The notes under the pieces: generated by a model | What the model saw: only the letters and a program-made list of their open reading frames with translations | Told to the model about the DNA's origin: nothing | Database searches by the model: none | Position numbers and translations under genes: made by a program | Assembly: GCF_001949145.1 (NCBI RefSeq) | Contig: NW_019091864.1 | Coordinates: 1 to 16,326 of the forward strand | DNA: 16,326 bases | From: Acanthaster planci | Taxonomy: Eukaryota; Echinodermata; Asteroidea; Valvatida; Acanthasteridae | Direction: 5' to 3' | Shown: positions 8,010 through 16,326 of the stretch, in pieces | Position numbering within the stretch: position 1 is the first letter of the stretch | How the letters are laid out: each line of letters begins with the position of its first letter

Positions 8010-8098
8010 CGTTAATTTTCTTTCTTTCATTTTCAGATGCTGGATGTTTCTGCGACATGTACTTCCAACTTTGGAATAGTCCTCAATCTTTTTGATTC

Positions 8099-8430
8099 TT
8101 TGTGGGCAATAAACGAATTAAACGTATCTTTTTAATAAATCAGCTTCTTGTGGGTAATTAAAAAATTAAAACTTGTTTGTTTTGTGGGCAATAAAAGAAT
8201 TGATTTTTTAAGTGACAAAAATCATTTTTTGTGGGCAATAAAAATTGTATGTCTTTGGTTGGCAATATAAAATGTATTTTTTAAATCAAACAGACGTGCC
8301 GTTGTATCTCTTTTTCTATGAGTCAATCTTTCAATTTTTGTGGGCAATAAAAGAATTAATTAAATTAGTCAGTTTTTGTGGGCAAATAAAAATAAATAAG
8401 AACATGTTGGTTGTTTTGGTTGGCAAAATA
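8099..8430 (+). repeat. Irregularly spaced repeats of a TTTTGTGGGCAATAAAAGAATT motif
   Basis: Eight copies of the roughly 20-bp motif occur, starting near 8099, 8148, 8181, 8227, 8254, 8336, 8373 and 8413. The central GTGGGCAATAAA is best preserved; two copies read GGTTGGCAATA or GGTTGGCAAAATA. Spacing varies from about 28 to 82 bases with AT-rich filler, so this is not a simple head-to-tail array. Several copies contain an AATAAA. No coding capacity is seen. Confidence 0.6.
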
Positions 8431-8471
8431 TTTTTTGATAAACAGTAAACAGACATATGCCATAAAACTTC

Positions 8472-8512
8472 TTTTTGGAAGATGTGTTGGCTCTGAAAAG
8501 AGTCGGTTTTGT
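8472..8512 (-). terminator. Imperfect histone-type stem-loop with downstream purine element
   Basis: On the minus strand, GACTCTTTTCAGAGCC (8504-8489) differs from the histone mRNA stem-loop by one base in the second pair, giving an A-C mismatch. It is preceded by ACAACAACAGCAACAAAACC, the A/C-rich flank typical of histone 3' UTRs, and followed within about 12 bases by CAAAAAGAAG, which resembles the histone downstream element. The second base pair is important for SLBP binding, so this may be decayed. No histone coding sequence ends upstream of it on the minus strand. Confidence 0.4.
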
Positions 8513-8795
8513 TGCTGTTGTTGTTTTCCCTTTTCAATGCCAGGCCTGTCAGGTGCTTGCAGGCAGCAAGCAGGCTAGACGTCTTCAGATCTCCCGCCTC
8601 TAACGTTCCCAGGGCTTGGATCCAGTGCGATTTATCTTTAACCAATCAGGTCTCATATCGTCTTCAAACAGCTTTTCGTTGAAGCCGCTTTCAATATAAT
8701 TAGCAAGTGACTTGACCGCGATATCTTTTACTATGACGCGCCCCAAAATGACGGTGAAGTTAGGTGAAGCGCGTGCAAGATGGTTCTACTTCATG

Positions 8796-8965
8796 AAACA
8801 GCAATAAATGGCAGGATCATCCCAAGACATTTCTCATGAAAGAGTGCCATAAGGGAGGTGAAGTACGTTCGTAATGAAAGAATCGACGGGACCTTCCCCG
8901 TAAAGGAAAGTAAGGTGAAGTACGTCCATTATGAGAGGATCAACAGAACAATCCCCGGAAACTAC
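8796..8965 (-). repeat. 57-bp tandem repeat, two clear units and one degenerate unit
   Basis: GGTGAAGTACGT starts units at 8857 and 8914, exactly 57 bases apart. The units also share AATGAAAGAAT/TATGAGAGGAT and a TCCCCG block. A weaker third unit, recognisable by GGATCATCCC, lies upstream near 8796. Because 57 is a multiple of three, one minus-strand frame stays open across the units and shows a 19-residue periodicity (VDPLIMDVLHL and VDSFITNVLHL). No known protein is recognised, and coding is unproven. Confidence 0.5.
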
Positions 8966-9230
8966 GCAAAATCGGAACTTAATGTTACAACACCAATTTA
9001 TAGAAAGATATTTTACTTCCAATTTTAGCGTTGGTTTTGTCAAAGATGCTCCTGAATAACCCATATCCTGCATAACTGGACACGCATGCAAACAAATTTA
9101 TTTAAAAATTACCTTACATATTTCCAGTTTTATCATTAAGATCCTCTGAAAACCCTTTTACATTGCGCCCGAATCGCCATTTTTTCCACAGGGCTTGGAG
9201 AGCTGACAGTATACAATGCCTATACACACA

Positions 9231-9250
9231 CTCTAAAAACGCATTGTCGT
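9231..9250 (+). repeat. Candidate left terminal repeat of the Harbinger element
   Basis: CTCTAAAAACGCATTGTCGT matches the inverted right copy at 14178-14193 except for two 2-base gaps. It is short and gapped, so chance cannot be excluded. Confidence 0.3.
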
Positions 9251-9530
9251 GCAGCTCTGATATGAAAATAGTAATAAAAAANGCTGGGGGGTAGCTGCAA
9301 GACCAACTGTAGCTGTTGTTTTTAAGAAAAATATGGAGTTCTTTGTCAAACGCTATGGAAAATAATTTCTCTACATTTATCATAGATTTAGGGGTAGAAG
9401 CACATGCATAATTTATGCATGTAGAGGTCATGGCCTGGGTCACACCTACCCATTTATATGACAAATACAGCGTGGACAAATTAGGAATTATATACCAATA
9501 TCTTAAGAATTACTTTAACTTTTCATTTCT

Positions 9531-9541
9531 TTTTTTTCAGA
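9531..9541 (+). promoter_or_regulatory. Splice acceptor just before the Myb-like start codon
   Basis: A pyrimidine run (TTTCATTTCTTTTTTTTCAG, 9521-9540) ends one base before the ATG at 9542. This implies an untranslated first exon further upstream, which I could not locate. Confidence 0.5.
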
Positions 9542-10823
9542 ATGGAATCTGACGGGAAAAAAAGCATCAGATTTTATCCAGGGTTGGACGTACTCCTGCT
9601 AAGGGAGATAGTTGCCGACATTCCCCAAAATAAATCAATGTGGGAGGCCATAAACAAAAAGTTGAATGACGTCTTGAAAGAACGAAATGCCTATGTCACT
9701 TTGAGAGCATGCAAGGATCGCCTTCGCCACCTACAAGAGGCACACCGCAGGCAGGAAATGAATTCATTGCAAGCGTAAGTATCTATTTTGGTAAATTGAG
9801 AATTGTTTTCATGAACTTAGTGAAACTTGGTTTTTCATAACCATAGAGTCTTTGGACATTATATTCAGAGATATAATGGGTGCATACTGCTTTGAGGCAT
9901 CTTGGGGGATCATTTTTAGAGAGTTAGGTTTTTACATGTAGGTGTTTTGAAATGGCAGATGTTAAGGGTTATATTTTTTATCCATTCAGTAGACTTGTTA
10001 AATGCACTTATTATTAATGCAGTCAGTAAGATCTAGGGTACTTTTTGCCCTGGTTAATCTGATGCACAGTCTTTTTTGCCATTTAAGAATGATTTTTCAA
10101 ATTTTTCAGCAGTTCATGGTTGACTTCGGATATGTAGTCAATAAGAAAATCACATGCATATGTGTATCCACAAATTTGTTTGTAAACAAAAAGTTAGGTT
10201 TGAGGAAGGCTTCGGAGAGGGGGATTCGGTGGCAGTAGGAGTTTTGACCAGTACATGAATGCTATATTTTCTTCAGATCTGGAACGGATGAGGAGTATGA
10301 TGAAAGGGCACAACTGTTGACCGAACTGGCTGAGTTAGATGAGGAGCGGAAGAAAGCCAAGGAAACATCTGGGAAAGACACACATGCCAAAGAAATTCAA
10401 GGAAAAGAAATCCGAATGGCAGCAATGGAATCCCTCGCTGGGACCAGTAAGATGAATACTGATGGGAATATACGTGAGGAGTACATCAAAAATATGAATC
10501 GTTTACTGTGACTGGTCTTTACTTGTATCAATATTTTTGAAAATCATAAAACTAGCTTTTACTGCAAATTTAAGCTGTTTTGTTTAGGTTTGTAATTTAC
10601 AATGGGGAATAATACCCCTCATCTACAATGCCATGTGGATAATAACCTTGCACTAGCCAAGCTTCTAAATTTAAAGACCNGAACTTATCTTCAAGAGAAG
10701 CTGGATCTTGAACAACAGAAATTTCAGTTGGAAAAAAGGGCGAGAGAATTGAGGCTTGAAAGAGAAAACGAAATGTTTAAGATGATGATGGCATTGGTTA
10801 AGGGAAAGAATAAGGAGAGCTAA
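9542..10823 (+). CDS. Myb/SANT-like accessory protein of Harbinger (spliced, probably broken in exon 3)
   Basis: Recognised as the second protein of Harbinger transposons, which binds the transposon ends and helps bring the transposase to the nucleus and DNA. Exon 1 is 9542-9774. It carries the Myb/SANT-like helices at residues 10-64 (tryptophan in KSMWEAINKKL, then LRACKDRLRHL) and ends at a GTAAGT donor (9775). Exon 2 starts at 10277 after TTTTCTTCAG; joining completes an Ala codon and gives the family block SGTDEEYDERAQLL followed by a charged helix. Read through, exon 2 stops at 10509-10511 (155 residues in total). A donor at 10474 (GTGAGG) and an acceptor ending at 10587 would join in frame to a charged coiled-coil region (EKLDLEQQKFQLEKRARELR) ending at 10821-10823, but a TAA at 10593-10595 interrupts it. 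Base 10680 is N. The family is sure; the exon 3 model is less so. Confidence 0.75.
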
Positions 10824-10854
10824 ACAGTTTGCTCAGTGAGATGCAAGTCTTGTA

Positions 10855-10860
10855 AATAAA
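10855..10860 (+). terminator. Polyadenylation signal AATAAA after the Myb-like gene
   Basis: AATAAA lies 32 bases beyond the stop codon of the coiled-coil exon. This supports the idea that the transcript includes that exon. Confidence 0.45.
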
Positions 10861-11085
10861 AAAGACAAGGTTTACCTGTAATTTTGGTCATTTCAGATTT
10901 GTCACAGCTGAATCAGAGTAACCATTTTTTTTAGTCTCTTCAATGGCAGGACCATGATTGCTGTTGACCATTGTAGTTTTGTATTAATTAACTTAGCTCA
11001 CCTTTGAGTTAGCCCTAGCCCAGCTTTGAAATGCAGGGGTGTGCATGGGTGCACCCTTGGCACTCGCTGAATGTGGGTGTGAATG

Positions 11086-11291
11086 TATATAAGAATTGAT
11101 TAAACAGAATGTGGTGTGAGATTTGCTACATGTTTCGGTAGAGGGAGCACGGTGTTCTGATTTATGCTGACTTAGCCATTTTGGTTAACTTGTGCCGTCC
11201 CTTGGCTATTGGCACAGATGATTGAGGCTCTGTGAAGTCTTCGGGGTGGCTCGGACAAGCATATGTCGGCGGAATAACAGCAGTCGTAAGT
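11086..11291 (+). promoter_or_regulatory. Candidate TATA promoter, first exon and splice donor inside the element
   Basis: TATATAAG at 11086-11093 is followed about 190 bases later by a strong donor, CAGTC then GTAAGT (11286-11291). Start near 11115 would give a first exon of about 170 bases with no long reading frame. It lies between the two Harbinger genes and points toward the transposase gene on the other strand. It could be a third transposon transcript, an antisense transcript or chance. Confidence 0.2.
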
Positions 11292-11431
11292 TATATCTTA
11301 TGGTTTTCTATTTTAATTGTTTGGAATTGATTTAATGTGCCATCTTGACAGAGTTGTTGTACTCGTTTTGCCAAGGCGTAGTTTGATGATTGTCTATTGT
11401 AGATGGTCCTTATATGTTGTACATGGATTAG

Positions 11432-11635
11432 CGGATCCCTGATGTTGTAGGCAGCCAGTTAACCTGTGAAGCTTGGAGAGAGTCTTTAGCTGCTGGGAAC
11501 TCCATTGGTAGAGTGAAGCCTCGCTGTTCCCGAACCTGTGTAGATGAAACTACTGGCGGCTCTCCACAGCGTCGTCCTGCTCTCGCGATCCAACTAGCCT
11601 TGGCGATCTGGACGATGGGTGTGGAACTACCGTAA
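11432..11635 (+). other. Unassigned open frame in a CpG-richer patch, no ATG
   Basis: A 67-codon + frame without ATG runs to a TAA at 11633-11635 across a patch richer in CG than its AT-rich surroundings. A possible acceptor (TTGTAG, ending 11450) lies within it, so it could be an exon downstream of the donor at 11286. The peptide (for example CEAWRESLAAGNSIGRVK) matches no domain I know. Confidence 0.2.
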
Positions 11636-11639
11636 CTGT

Positions 11640-13007
11640 GACGAGCACCACTGCAAATCTCCCCTACATAAATAGTTTCTTATTGTTGTATAACATTCTG
11701 ATAATTTTTTGATTCCCTTTTCGTCTGGCCTTATCTTGTGAATAGGATTGAAAGTTCAAGATATTGGATTTATTTGGTTTGTTGCACCTCTCTAAGTCAA
11801 ACGTCGTTGGAAATTTACTGATTTTTGCTGTTTAAGTGTCACCCTTGTGGTAACCTACTTGTGGTATTGTGATATTTTGGTCATAAACGTGTAAATTGTT
11901 TGAATTATTTGACTTGTCTAGATATTAAAAGGAATTGCAGTTTGAAGTAACTCTAGCTAATTTACTATATATCCTCCACAGTGCGGATGGATTGTGTGGT
12001 TAGACGTTTTAACATTGAGCGTGGAGAATTGACCGGCAAATCAAGGATTCTAGAACTGTTTTATATGAAGAAAGGTTGTGCAAGAAACTGAAAGTTTTAT
12101 AACATGAATTGATGATTGAGCATTGCAAATATTGAGTAATTCGTATAAAGGAATTTGACCGTGTAAAATAAGAATTTGTCAGGAAATTTAATTGTAAGAT
12201 AAATCTAGTGTGATTGATCAATTTGCCGTTTTCTGGTAATGGGCCAAGTTCTGCATTGAGGGACATTTTCAGTATTAGATATTACCCCTGCAATTTCATG
12301 TTGTGCATAATTAATGTTTTGAAGAAATTTAGATGTATATGTTGTAAATATTAAAATTTTGTGTGAAGTGATCTTCTTGTTAAAGTTTCCATAGACTGTG
12401 ACAAGATTTATTTACGTATTGTTTATATTCAGTCTCTCATTTTAAAAAAAAATTTATTGTTGATGTTTGTAAATAATACTTAATTTATCCAACGTGTACA
12501 TGTGAGGTATATTTAATCATATGTATATTCCTAATGTATATACATGTATCAAATTATTTATCATTGGATGTTTATGTAAGTTAACTATACCTGTACATTG
12601 AAAATTGACATCCTCAGGAAATGTAACATCAAAGTCTAGACTTAATACATGTAGTTGGCTACACACAGTATTTAAACTTACCAAATGACAATCCTGTCGC
12701 AATTTAAGACACAACACTTAATCTGAAGAATCCCTTGGTTCAAACATTGGATTGAAGTTTATCATTCGGTCTCAAATCAAGCTAGCCTATTCTTAAACCC
12801 ATTCAAATTAACTCCCACCACAAGCATTCCTTTGTCACTAATCATCCAGTCACATGTGACTAGACTTGTGAAATGATCAACTTTGTGAATTAAACTGATA
12901 AATCAACAGTTTCTTGAACAGTGAGCAATGGTCTGATCTTAAATTGCAAGTTCATCTGATAGCTGATTGGTCAGCAACACTGCCTGGGCATACTGGGGCT
13001 ATGCATA
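11640..13007. other. AT-rich interior of the Harbinger element, no gene recognised
   Basis: Strongly T- and A-rich sequence between the convergent genes. Short frames (for example minus 12009-12266 and 12517-12717) have no recognisable motifs. A minus-strand AATAAA near 12451 is about 550 bases beyond the transposase stop and could be a distant polyadenylation signal. Confidence 0.4.
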
Positions 13008-14077
13008 TCACGCTAGATAGTCCTCCAGGGAAGGTGGCTCCATTTGGAAAAACTTGCTTGTCTGATTTCCATACAAACAAGTGTGGCAGTTATTAAGAAG
13101 ACCTCCAACAAGGTAGTACTTGGCAACTGGGGACAATAGAACTTTCAAATTCTGCGAAAGTCAAGGAAGGCAAAGATTGTCAACATCTTTCCAAATTCCC
13201 ACTCCACGCATTCTCGCACAGATGACATTCTAGTGTTGAATTCTTCTTCTTCAGCTCTCAGGTTTGCCCCTCTGAAAGGACTTATCAGGTAGTGTCGGAG
13301 AGGATACTCCGTGTCTCCATAAAGTTCATAGGGGATGCCATTCCTATCCGTGAAATCCCTTGCCTCAAACTGTTCCATCAATGCACTGATACGGAGAAGT
13401 GCACTGTCATGCCTTCGTCCCTCTACTGGGCCATAGAGATGTGTGATCAAACCACATGGTATCACCACAGACTGGAATTTCAGTGCATGGATTCTTCTGT
13501 GTCCGTTAAAGCAAACTCGCTGATAACGAGTTGGCATACAGATTGGACGAACTGTTCCATCCACAAAACCATTGCAATTTTGCAATGACGCTCCTTTGTT
13601 GTGTATTGTGTCTGCATAAAGCTGAAGGTGTGCTGCATCAAGCAATGGGTTGTCCAAGAACAGGAACCGATGGTGATGAGAAGTGTACAGGAAGTCAACA
13701 AGCTGGTTAATAATCAGTGATAGAGTTGATTTGGGTCTGCCGAACAATTCTTCCAGGTCTGATAGCCGATTTGGATAAGCAAATCTCCTTAACAATACAC
13801 AGGCAGTGTCAATACCATTGCAAGTTGAAGCATTTTTCAGTTGTATGCTCTCTGGAACACCAAGTAAATTACTCGGGCGATAAATATCACCTTTCTTAAA
13901 TCGAAACTTATCCAAACACTGATCATCTGTCAATTCTGCTAAGTTAAACCTTGGCCATGCAGGGTTGTAGGTCACTTTTTTTCTTGAGTCAGGTGCATTT
14001 GCAAGGACAAGTTGAATAAATTCAGCATCTTCGTCTTCAATCGCCAAATCAATCAAGTTGAGATTAGGCGCAGCCAT
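13008..14077 (-). pseudogene. PIF/Harbinger DDE transposase, one frameshift
   Basis: This is the nuclease that cuts and inserts the Harbinger element, normally at three-base TTA/TAA targets. The ATG at 14075-14077 begins MAAPNLNLIDLAIEDED. The N-terminal region (about 40-130) has the family pattern FRFKKGDIYR, then LLRRFAYPNRLSDLEELFGRP. The DDE_Tnp_4-type catalytic residues are present: Asp173 in GFVDGTVRPIC, Asp224 in GRRHDSALL and Glu292 in CVEWEFGKML. The first frame stops at 13145-13147, at residue 310. Shifting by one base near 13148-13153 restores a family-like C-terminus (YYLVGGLLNNCHTCLYGNQ) that ends at TGA 13008-13010, about 355 residues in all. One lost A in an AGAAATTT-like run would explain the break. 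A sequencing error is possible in a draft assembly. Its gene converges on the Myb-like gene, as expected. Confidence 0.88.
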
Positions 14078-14177
14078 CTTTAAATCCCCTGCCGATACGC
14101 GCCCTCTATTCTCTAGAGCTCATTCTAAACGTAACCAGGATCACCCACGAAACAGCCAACAGTACACGCACAAGTAT

Positions 14178-14193
14178 ACGACTGCGTTTAGAG
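14178..14193 (-). repeat. Candidate right terminal repeat of the Harbinger element
   Basis: ACGACTGCGTTTAGAG is the inverted counterpart of 9231-9250. A small palindrome (TTAGAGA and TCTCTAA around a 5-base loop, 14189-14207) overlaps it, and a second inverted copy of TCTAAACG lies about 60 bases inward (14126-14133). Confidence 0.3.
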
Positions 14194-14299
14194 ATAAACT
14201 CTCTAACCGTATGCCAACGAAACCTCTCTAATACGTTATCAACTACATGTAAGAACAGGTTTCAAAATAAGCAAAAAATAAAAAGGCCAAGTATATGTT

Positions 14300-15120
14300 T
14301 GACATGTTTTGGGAGACACTTGCAGAGACTTAAAGAGTTCTTTCAAAGAAATCTGTTAAATGAATCACACATGTAAAATCATTTCTTCTCACAATTGAGT
14401 ACTAAGACCAAAGTATTATTTTACTAATTAAAATGCACTGCAGAGTAAGTGCAAACTTGTAAAAGACATGACAGATTCACTTAAGACTTTTTTCAATAAA
14501 CACGCGTATTTTTACATTTTGCACTGAATCCATTTTCATTAATGATGATTATGCACATCAACGTGAGTGGAAATTTTTTCAGAGACTTGGCTTAAATTTT
14601 GTTCTGTGAACAAACAAATTTATTTACATATTCCGGTGCTTGATCCAAGTTTACAAGTGATTATAATGCAGAGCAAAATGCAAAAAATTCCTTGCAGAGA
14701 TTTAGCAGGTTCATTTTTAGATGTGTTTGGTGAAAAACTTTATTTTCATTTTTCCATGGTTGATCCAAGTTTACAAATAATTATAATACACAGCCGAGTG
14801 AGTGCAATTCTTTGCAGGTTCATTTTATAGATTGTGTTCTGTGAAAAACTTTACTTTTCTTTTTCCTGTGATTGATTCAAGTTTACAAATGATAATAGTG
14901 CACAGCAGATTGATTGCAGAGACTTAGAAGGTTCATTTTATAGATTGTGTTCTGTGAAAAACTATATTTTCATTTTCCTGTGCTTGATCCATGTATACAA
15001 ATGATTATAATGCACAGCAGAGTGAGTGCCGATTCCTTGGCAGATTTATTTTATAGATTGTGTTCAGTGAACTATTTTATTTTCATGTTTATACTCAGTT
15101 CAAGCTTGTCAATTATTATT
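14300..15120 (+). repeat. Degenerate tandem array, 112-120 bp period, about seven units
   Basis: The anchor ATTATAATGCACAGCAGAGT (with variants) recurs near 14433, 14551, 14666, 14786, 14898 and 15010, at intervals of 118, 115, 120, 112 and 112 bases. Other shared words are TTGATCCAAGTTTACAAATG, TTTTATAGATTGTG and TTCTGTGAAAAACT. Units 4 to 6 are most alike; the first units and the tail are diverged. Two + frames stay open across parts of it, but the residues change with each unit, so I do not regard it as coding. It begins just outside the proposed right end of the Harbinger element. Confidence 0.75.
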
Positions 15121-15616
15121 GTTGATGTAATACTTATAAGATTGTTTTCTTAAAAATGATTCTCATTTGATTGATTCAAAAGAGGCTGAGTTACCTAAAA
15201 ATATATCTTTAGAATTTTTAATCATCTTTTTAATAATGAAGACACTGTTTTCTGCTCGGAAAGTTGTGAAATAAAAATGATGGATATGAAGATGCTCAAA
15301 GATCGTTTGTTTTTTCTTCATTCGAGCCTTTGTTTACTCTTCTGGTGCTCTTCAGTACAAATGGACACCAGGAGTGCAGAAATATAGGACATTACACCGA
15401 ACATGAAGAGTGCATTATTTAGCTCCTGGCATCATTAAATTTCCCTGTTTAAATTAAAATCAATAGAAAAAAACTAAAGCCGCTGCAGTTAGGAGAACGC
15501 GCTCACAATGTGTGCGCTGTATTATTCTTAAAATCTAATCTACAGCGATTATGAAAGCTCAGCATTATTTTTAAAATCCAAGAGCGCACATAAATTGGTT
15601 TTAACTAGCAGGACAT
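15121..15616. other. Intergenic, no gene recognised
   Basis: AT-rich sequence with a single hairpin-like GCGCTCACAATGTGTGCGC near 15498-15518 and no supportable gene. Confidence 0.45.
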
Positions 15617-15681
15617 GAGTTGATTCGGGTACGAAGTAACCCAGGTACGAGGTAACCGGGGTAACGAGTTCACCCAGGCTT
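15617..15681 (+). repeat. Degenerate 16-bp tandem repeat, four units (inverted copy of 7911-8009)
   Basis: Units GAGTTGATTCGGGTAC, GAAGTAACCCAGGTAC, GAGGTAACCGGGGTAAC and a decayed fourth follow head to tail from 15617. Their reverse complement has the same CTCGTACCC core and 16-17 bp period as the array at 7911-8009. Only the repeat itself is shared; the flanks do not match by eye. Confidence 0.6.
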
Positions 15682-16326
15682 CAAATTGTTGTTTTAAATG
15701 AAAAAGGCACCACTGAGTACTACCAAAGTACTGAAATGGCATTTGAACTGCAAAACTGGCCGTGGAAACGGCTATTTTACAGGGGCATTGTGGCAATTAA
15801 AAGGGCATGGAAGGCAATGCGCTTTGTGAAATTTCTTCCCTGCGTGGCTCTATCCAAATGGACAAGAAGTAAAACTTTTTCAGGATCATAACAAATAGCT
15901 TTAAACTGTACTTTTCCTCCATACATGTTTGCAATTCAACTTTACCACTTTAAGCCCACAAAAGGACAGATGGGTCCTCTGCCACGCCTGTTACCTCATT
16001 ACTTGTAGTTTTTAAAGTGAATTTAATTGGTTTCTAACAAATATTACATAATATAGTGAGGTTGAACAATAATAATAAAGGCACAAAGAAGGTCATGAAA
16101 ATTAAGCTAACGAGCACATGATTTGTTGTTACTTTAAATTTTTGAAATAAAAGTACTTTAAATGGTAATGGCACCACAAGTAGCATCCTCAGTAAATATT
16201 TCAAGTTTCAATGCAATCAGAAAAGGTTACATGGTACATTATGGTTTATAATGTCTTTACATAGGGAACATTTTTCAATCTTTGAACAGTATTTGGACTA
16301 TAAACAATGGCACTAACAAGACTGGG
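15682..16326. other. Right edge, no gene recognised
   Basis: AT-rich sequence with no convincing frame, RNA gene or repeat. The minus frame at 15605-15796 resembles nothing known and overlaps the 16-bp repeat. Confidence 0.4.

Larger units (their letters stand above)
9197..14209. mobile_element. PIF/Harbinger DNA transposon with two convergent genes
   Basis: The pairing of a Myb/SANT-like gene (plus, 9542-10823) with a DDE transposase gene (minus, 13008-14077), 3' ends facing each other, is the hallmark of a two-gene Harbinger element. The ends are proposed from a gapped inverted similarity: CTCTAAA, CGCA and GTCGT occur in order at 9231-9250 and, inverted, at 14178-14193, with GAGAG on the outer side of both (9198-9202 and, as CTCTC, 14199-14203). 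A TAA directly follows the right end. No matching TTA/TAA duplication was found on the left. The element class is secure; the boundaries are tentative. The roughly 2.2 kb between the genes is explained by neither protein. Confidence 0.75.

Noticed and set aside
8036-8093. Possible exon after a TTTTCAG acceptor, reading DAGCFCDMYFQLWNSPQSF
   Set aside because: Only 19 codons, no upstream donor or exon was found, and it leads into a repeat array.
8099-8430. CRISPR-like array of short repeats with spacers
   Set aside because: Repeats are degenerate, spacing is irregular, the genome is eukaryotic and no cas genes are present.
8331-8645. Minus frame with KTSSLLAACKHLTGL, faintly like the start of a glycolipid-transfer-type domain
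   Set aside because: The similarity is a few residues, the rest of the frame shows no domain and runs through AT-rich repeats; not enough to call.
9114-9479. Minus frame of 121 codons just left of the Myb-like gene
   Set aside because: It contains an N, shows no family motif and overlaps the proposed transposon end.
10002-10238. Plus frame of 78 codons between the first two Myb-like exons
   Set aside because: It lies entirely inside the well-supported intron 9775-10276 and has no motif.
14567-15153. Plus frames of 87 and 68 codons within the 112-120 bp array
   Set aside because: They are by-products of the tandem repeat; the reading frame is not kept between units.

Overview
The window reads as a draft-assembly piece of an animal nuclear genome. 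It is AT-rich and gene-poor, has spliceosomal introns with GTAAGT donors and pyrimidine-rich CAG acceptors, carries two isolated N bases, and is dominated by DNA transposons and short tandem repeats. TACATGTA-like and TAGGCCTA-like words recur, and the transposon types (Tc1-like DD34E, and two-gene PIF/Harbinger with a Myb-like partner) are common in marine invertebrates. I suggest an invertebrate deuterostome or lophotrochozoan but cannot name the species. I recognise no intact host gene.

Layout. (1) 1-569: no clear gene, only a possible terminal exon fragment at the left edge. (2) About 570-2016: a decayed Tc1-like transposon whose transposase (906-1917) has two frameshifts and a nonsense codon. 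Eleven bases after its stop codon lies a perfect replication-dependent histone mRNA 3' stem-loop, followed by a purine-rich block like the histone downstream element. Both lie inside the 3' inverted repeat, so the element itself seems to carry a histone-type 3' end. (3) 2017-6900: mostly non-coding, with promoter-like motif clusters near 2696-2766 and 6228-6371, a tRNA-like sequence near 3592, and an ACGCGT-containing inverted repeat at 6642-6717. (4) 6921-7290: a candidate solo LTR (TGTGG...CCACA), followed by C/A-rich sequence to about 7640. (5) 7911-8965: three unrelated short-repeat arrays (16-17 bp, a GTGGGCAATAAA motif, and 57 bp), plus a second, imperfect histone-type stem-loop on the minus strand. 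(6) About 9197-14209: a two-gene PIF/Harbinger transposon with convergent genes, a Myb/SANT-like accessory protein on + (9542-10823, spliced) and a DDE transposase on - (13008-14077, one frameshift). (7) About 14300-15120: a degenerate tandem array with a 112-120 bp period. (8) 15617-15681: the 16-bp repeat family again, in the orientation opposite to 7911-8009.

How the parts work together. The two Harbinger proteins are expected to cooperate: the Myb-like protein binds the transposon ends and brings the transposase to the nucleus and DNA. Here both genes are nearly intact but each has one disabling change. The most interesting feature is the Tc1-like element. Its compact TATA promoter very close to the start codon, and its stem-loop 3' end in place of a nearby AATAAA, together look like a replication-dependent histone transcription unit. 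That would tie transposase mRNA to S phase or early-embryo expression, which is an inference from sequence only.
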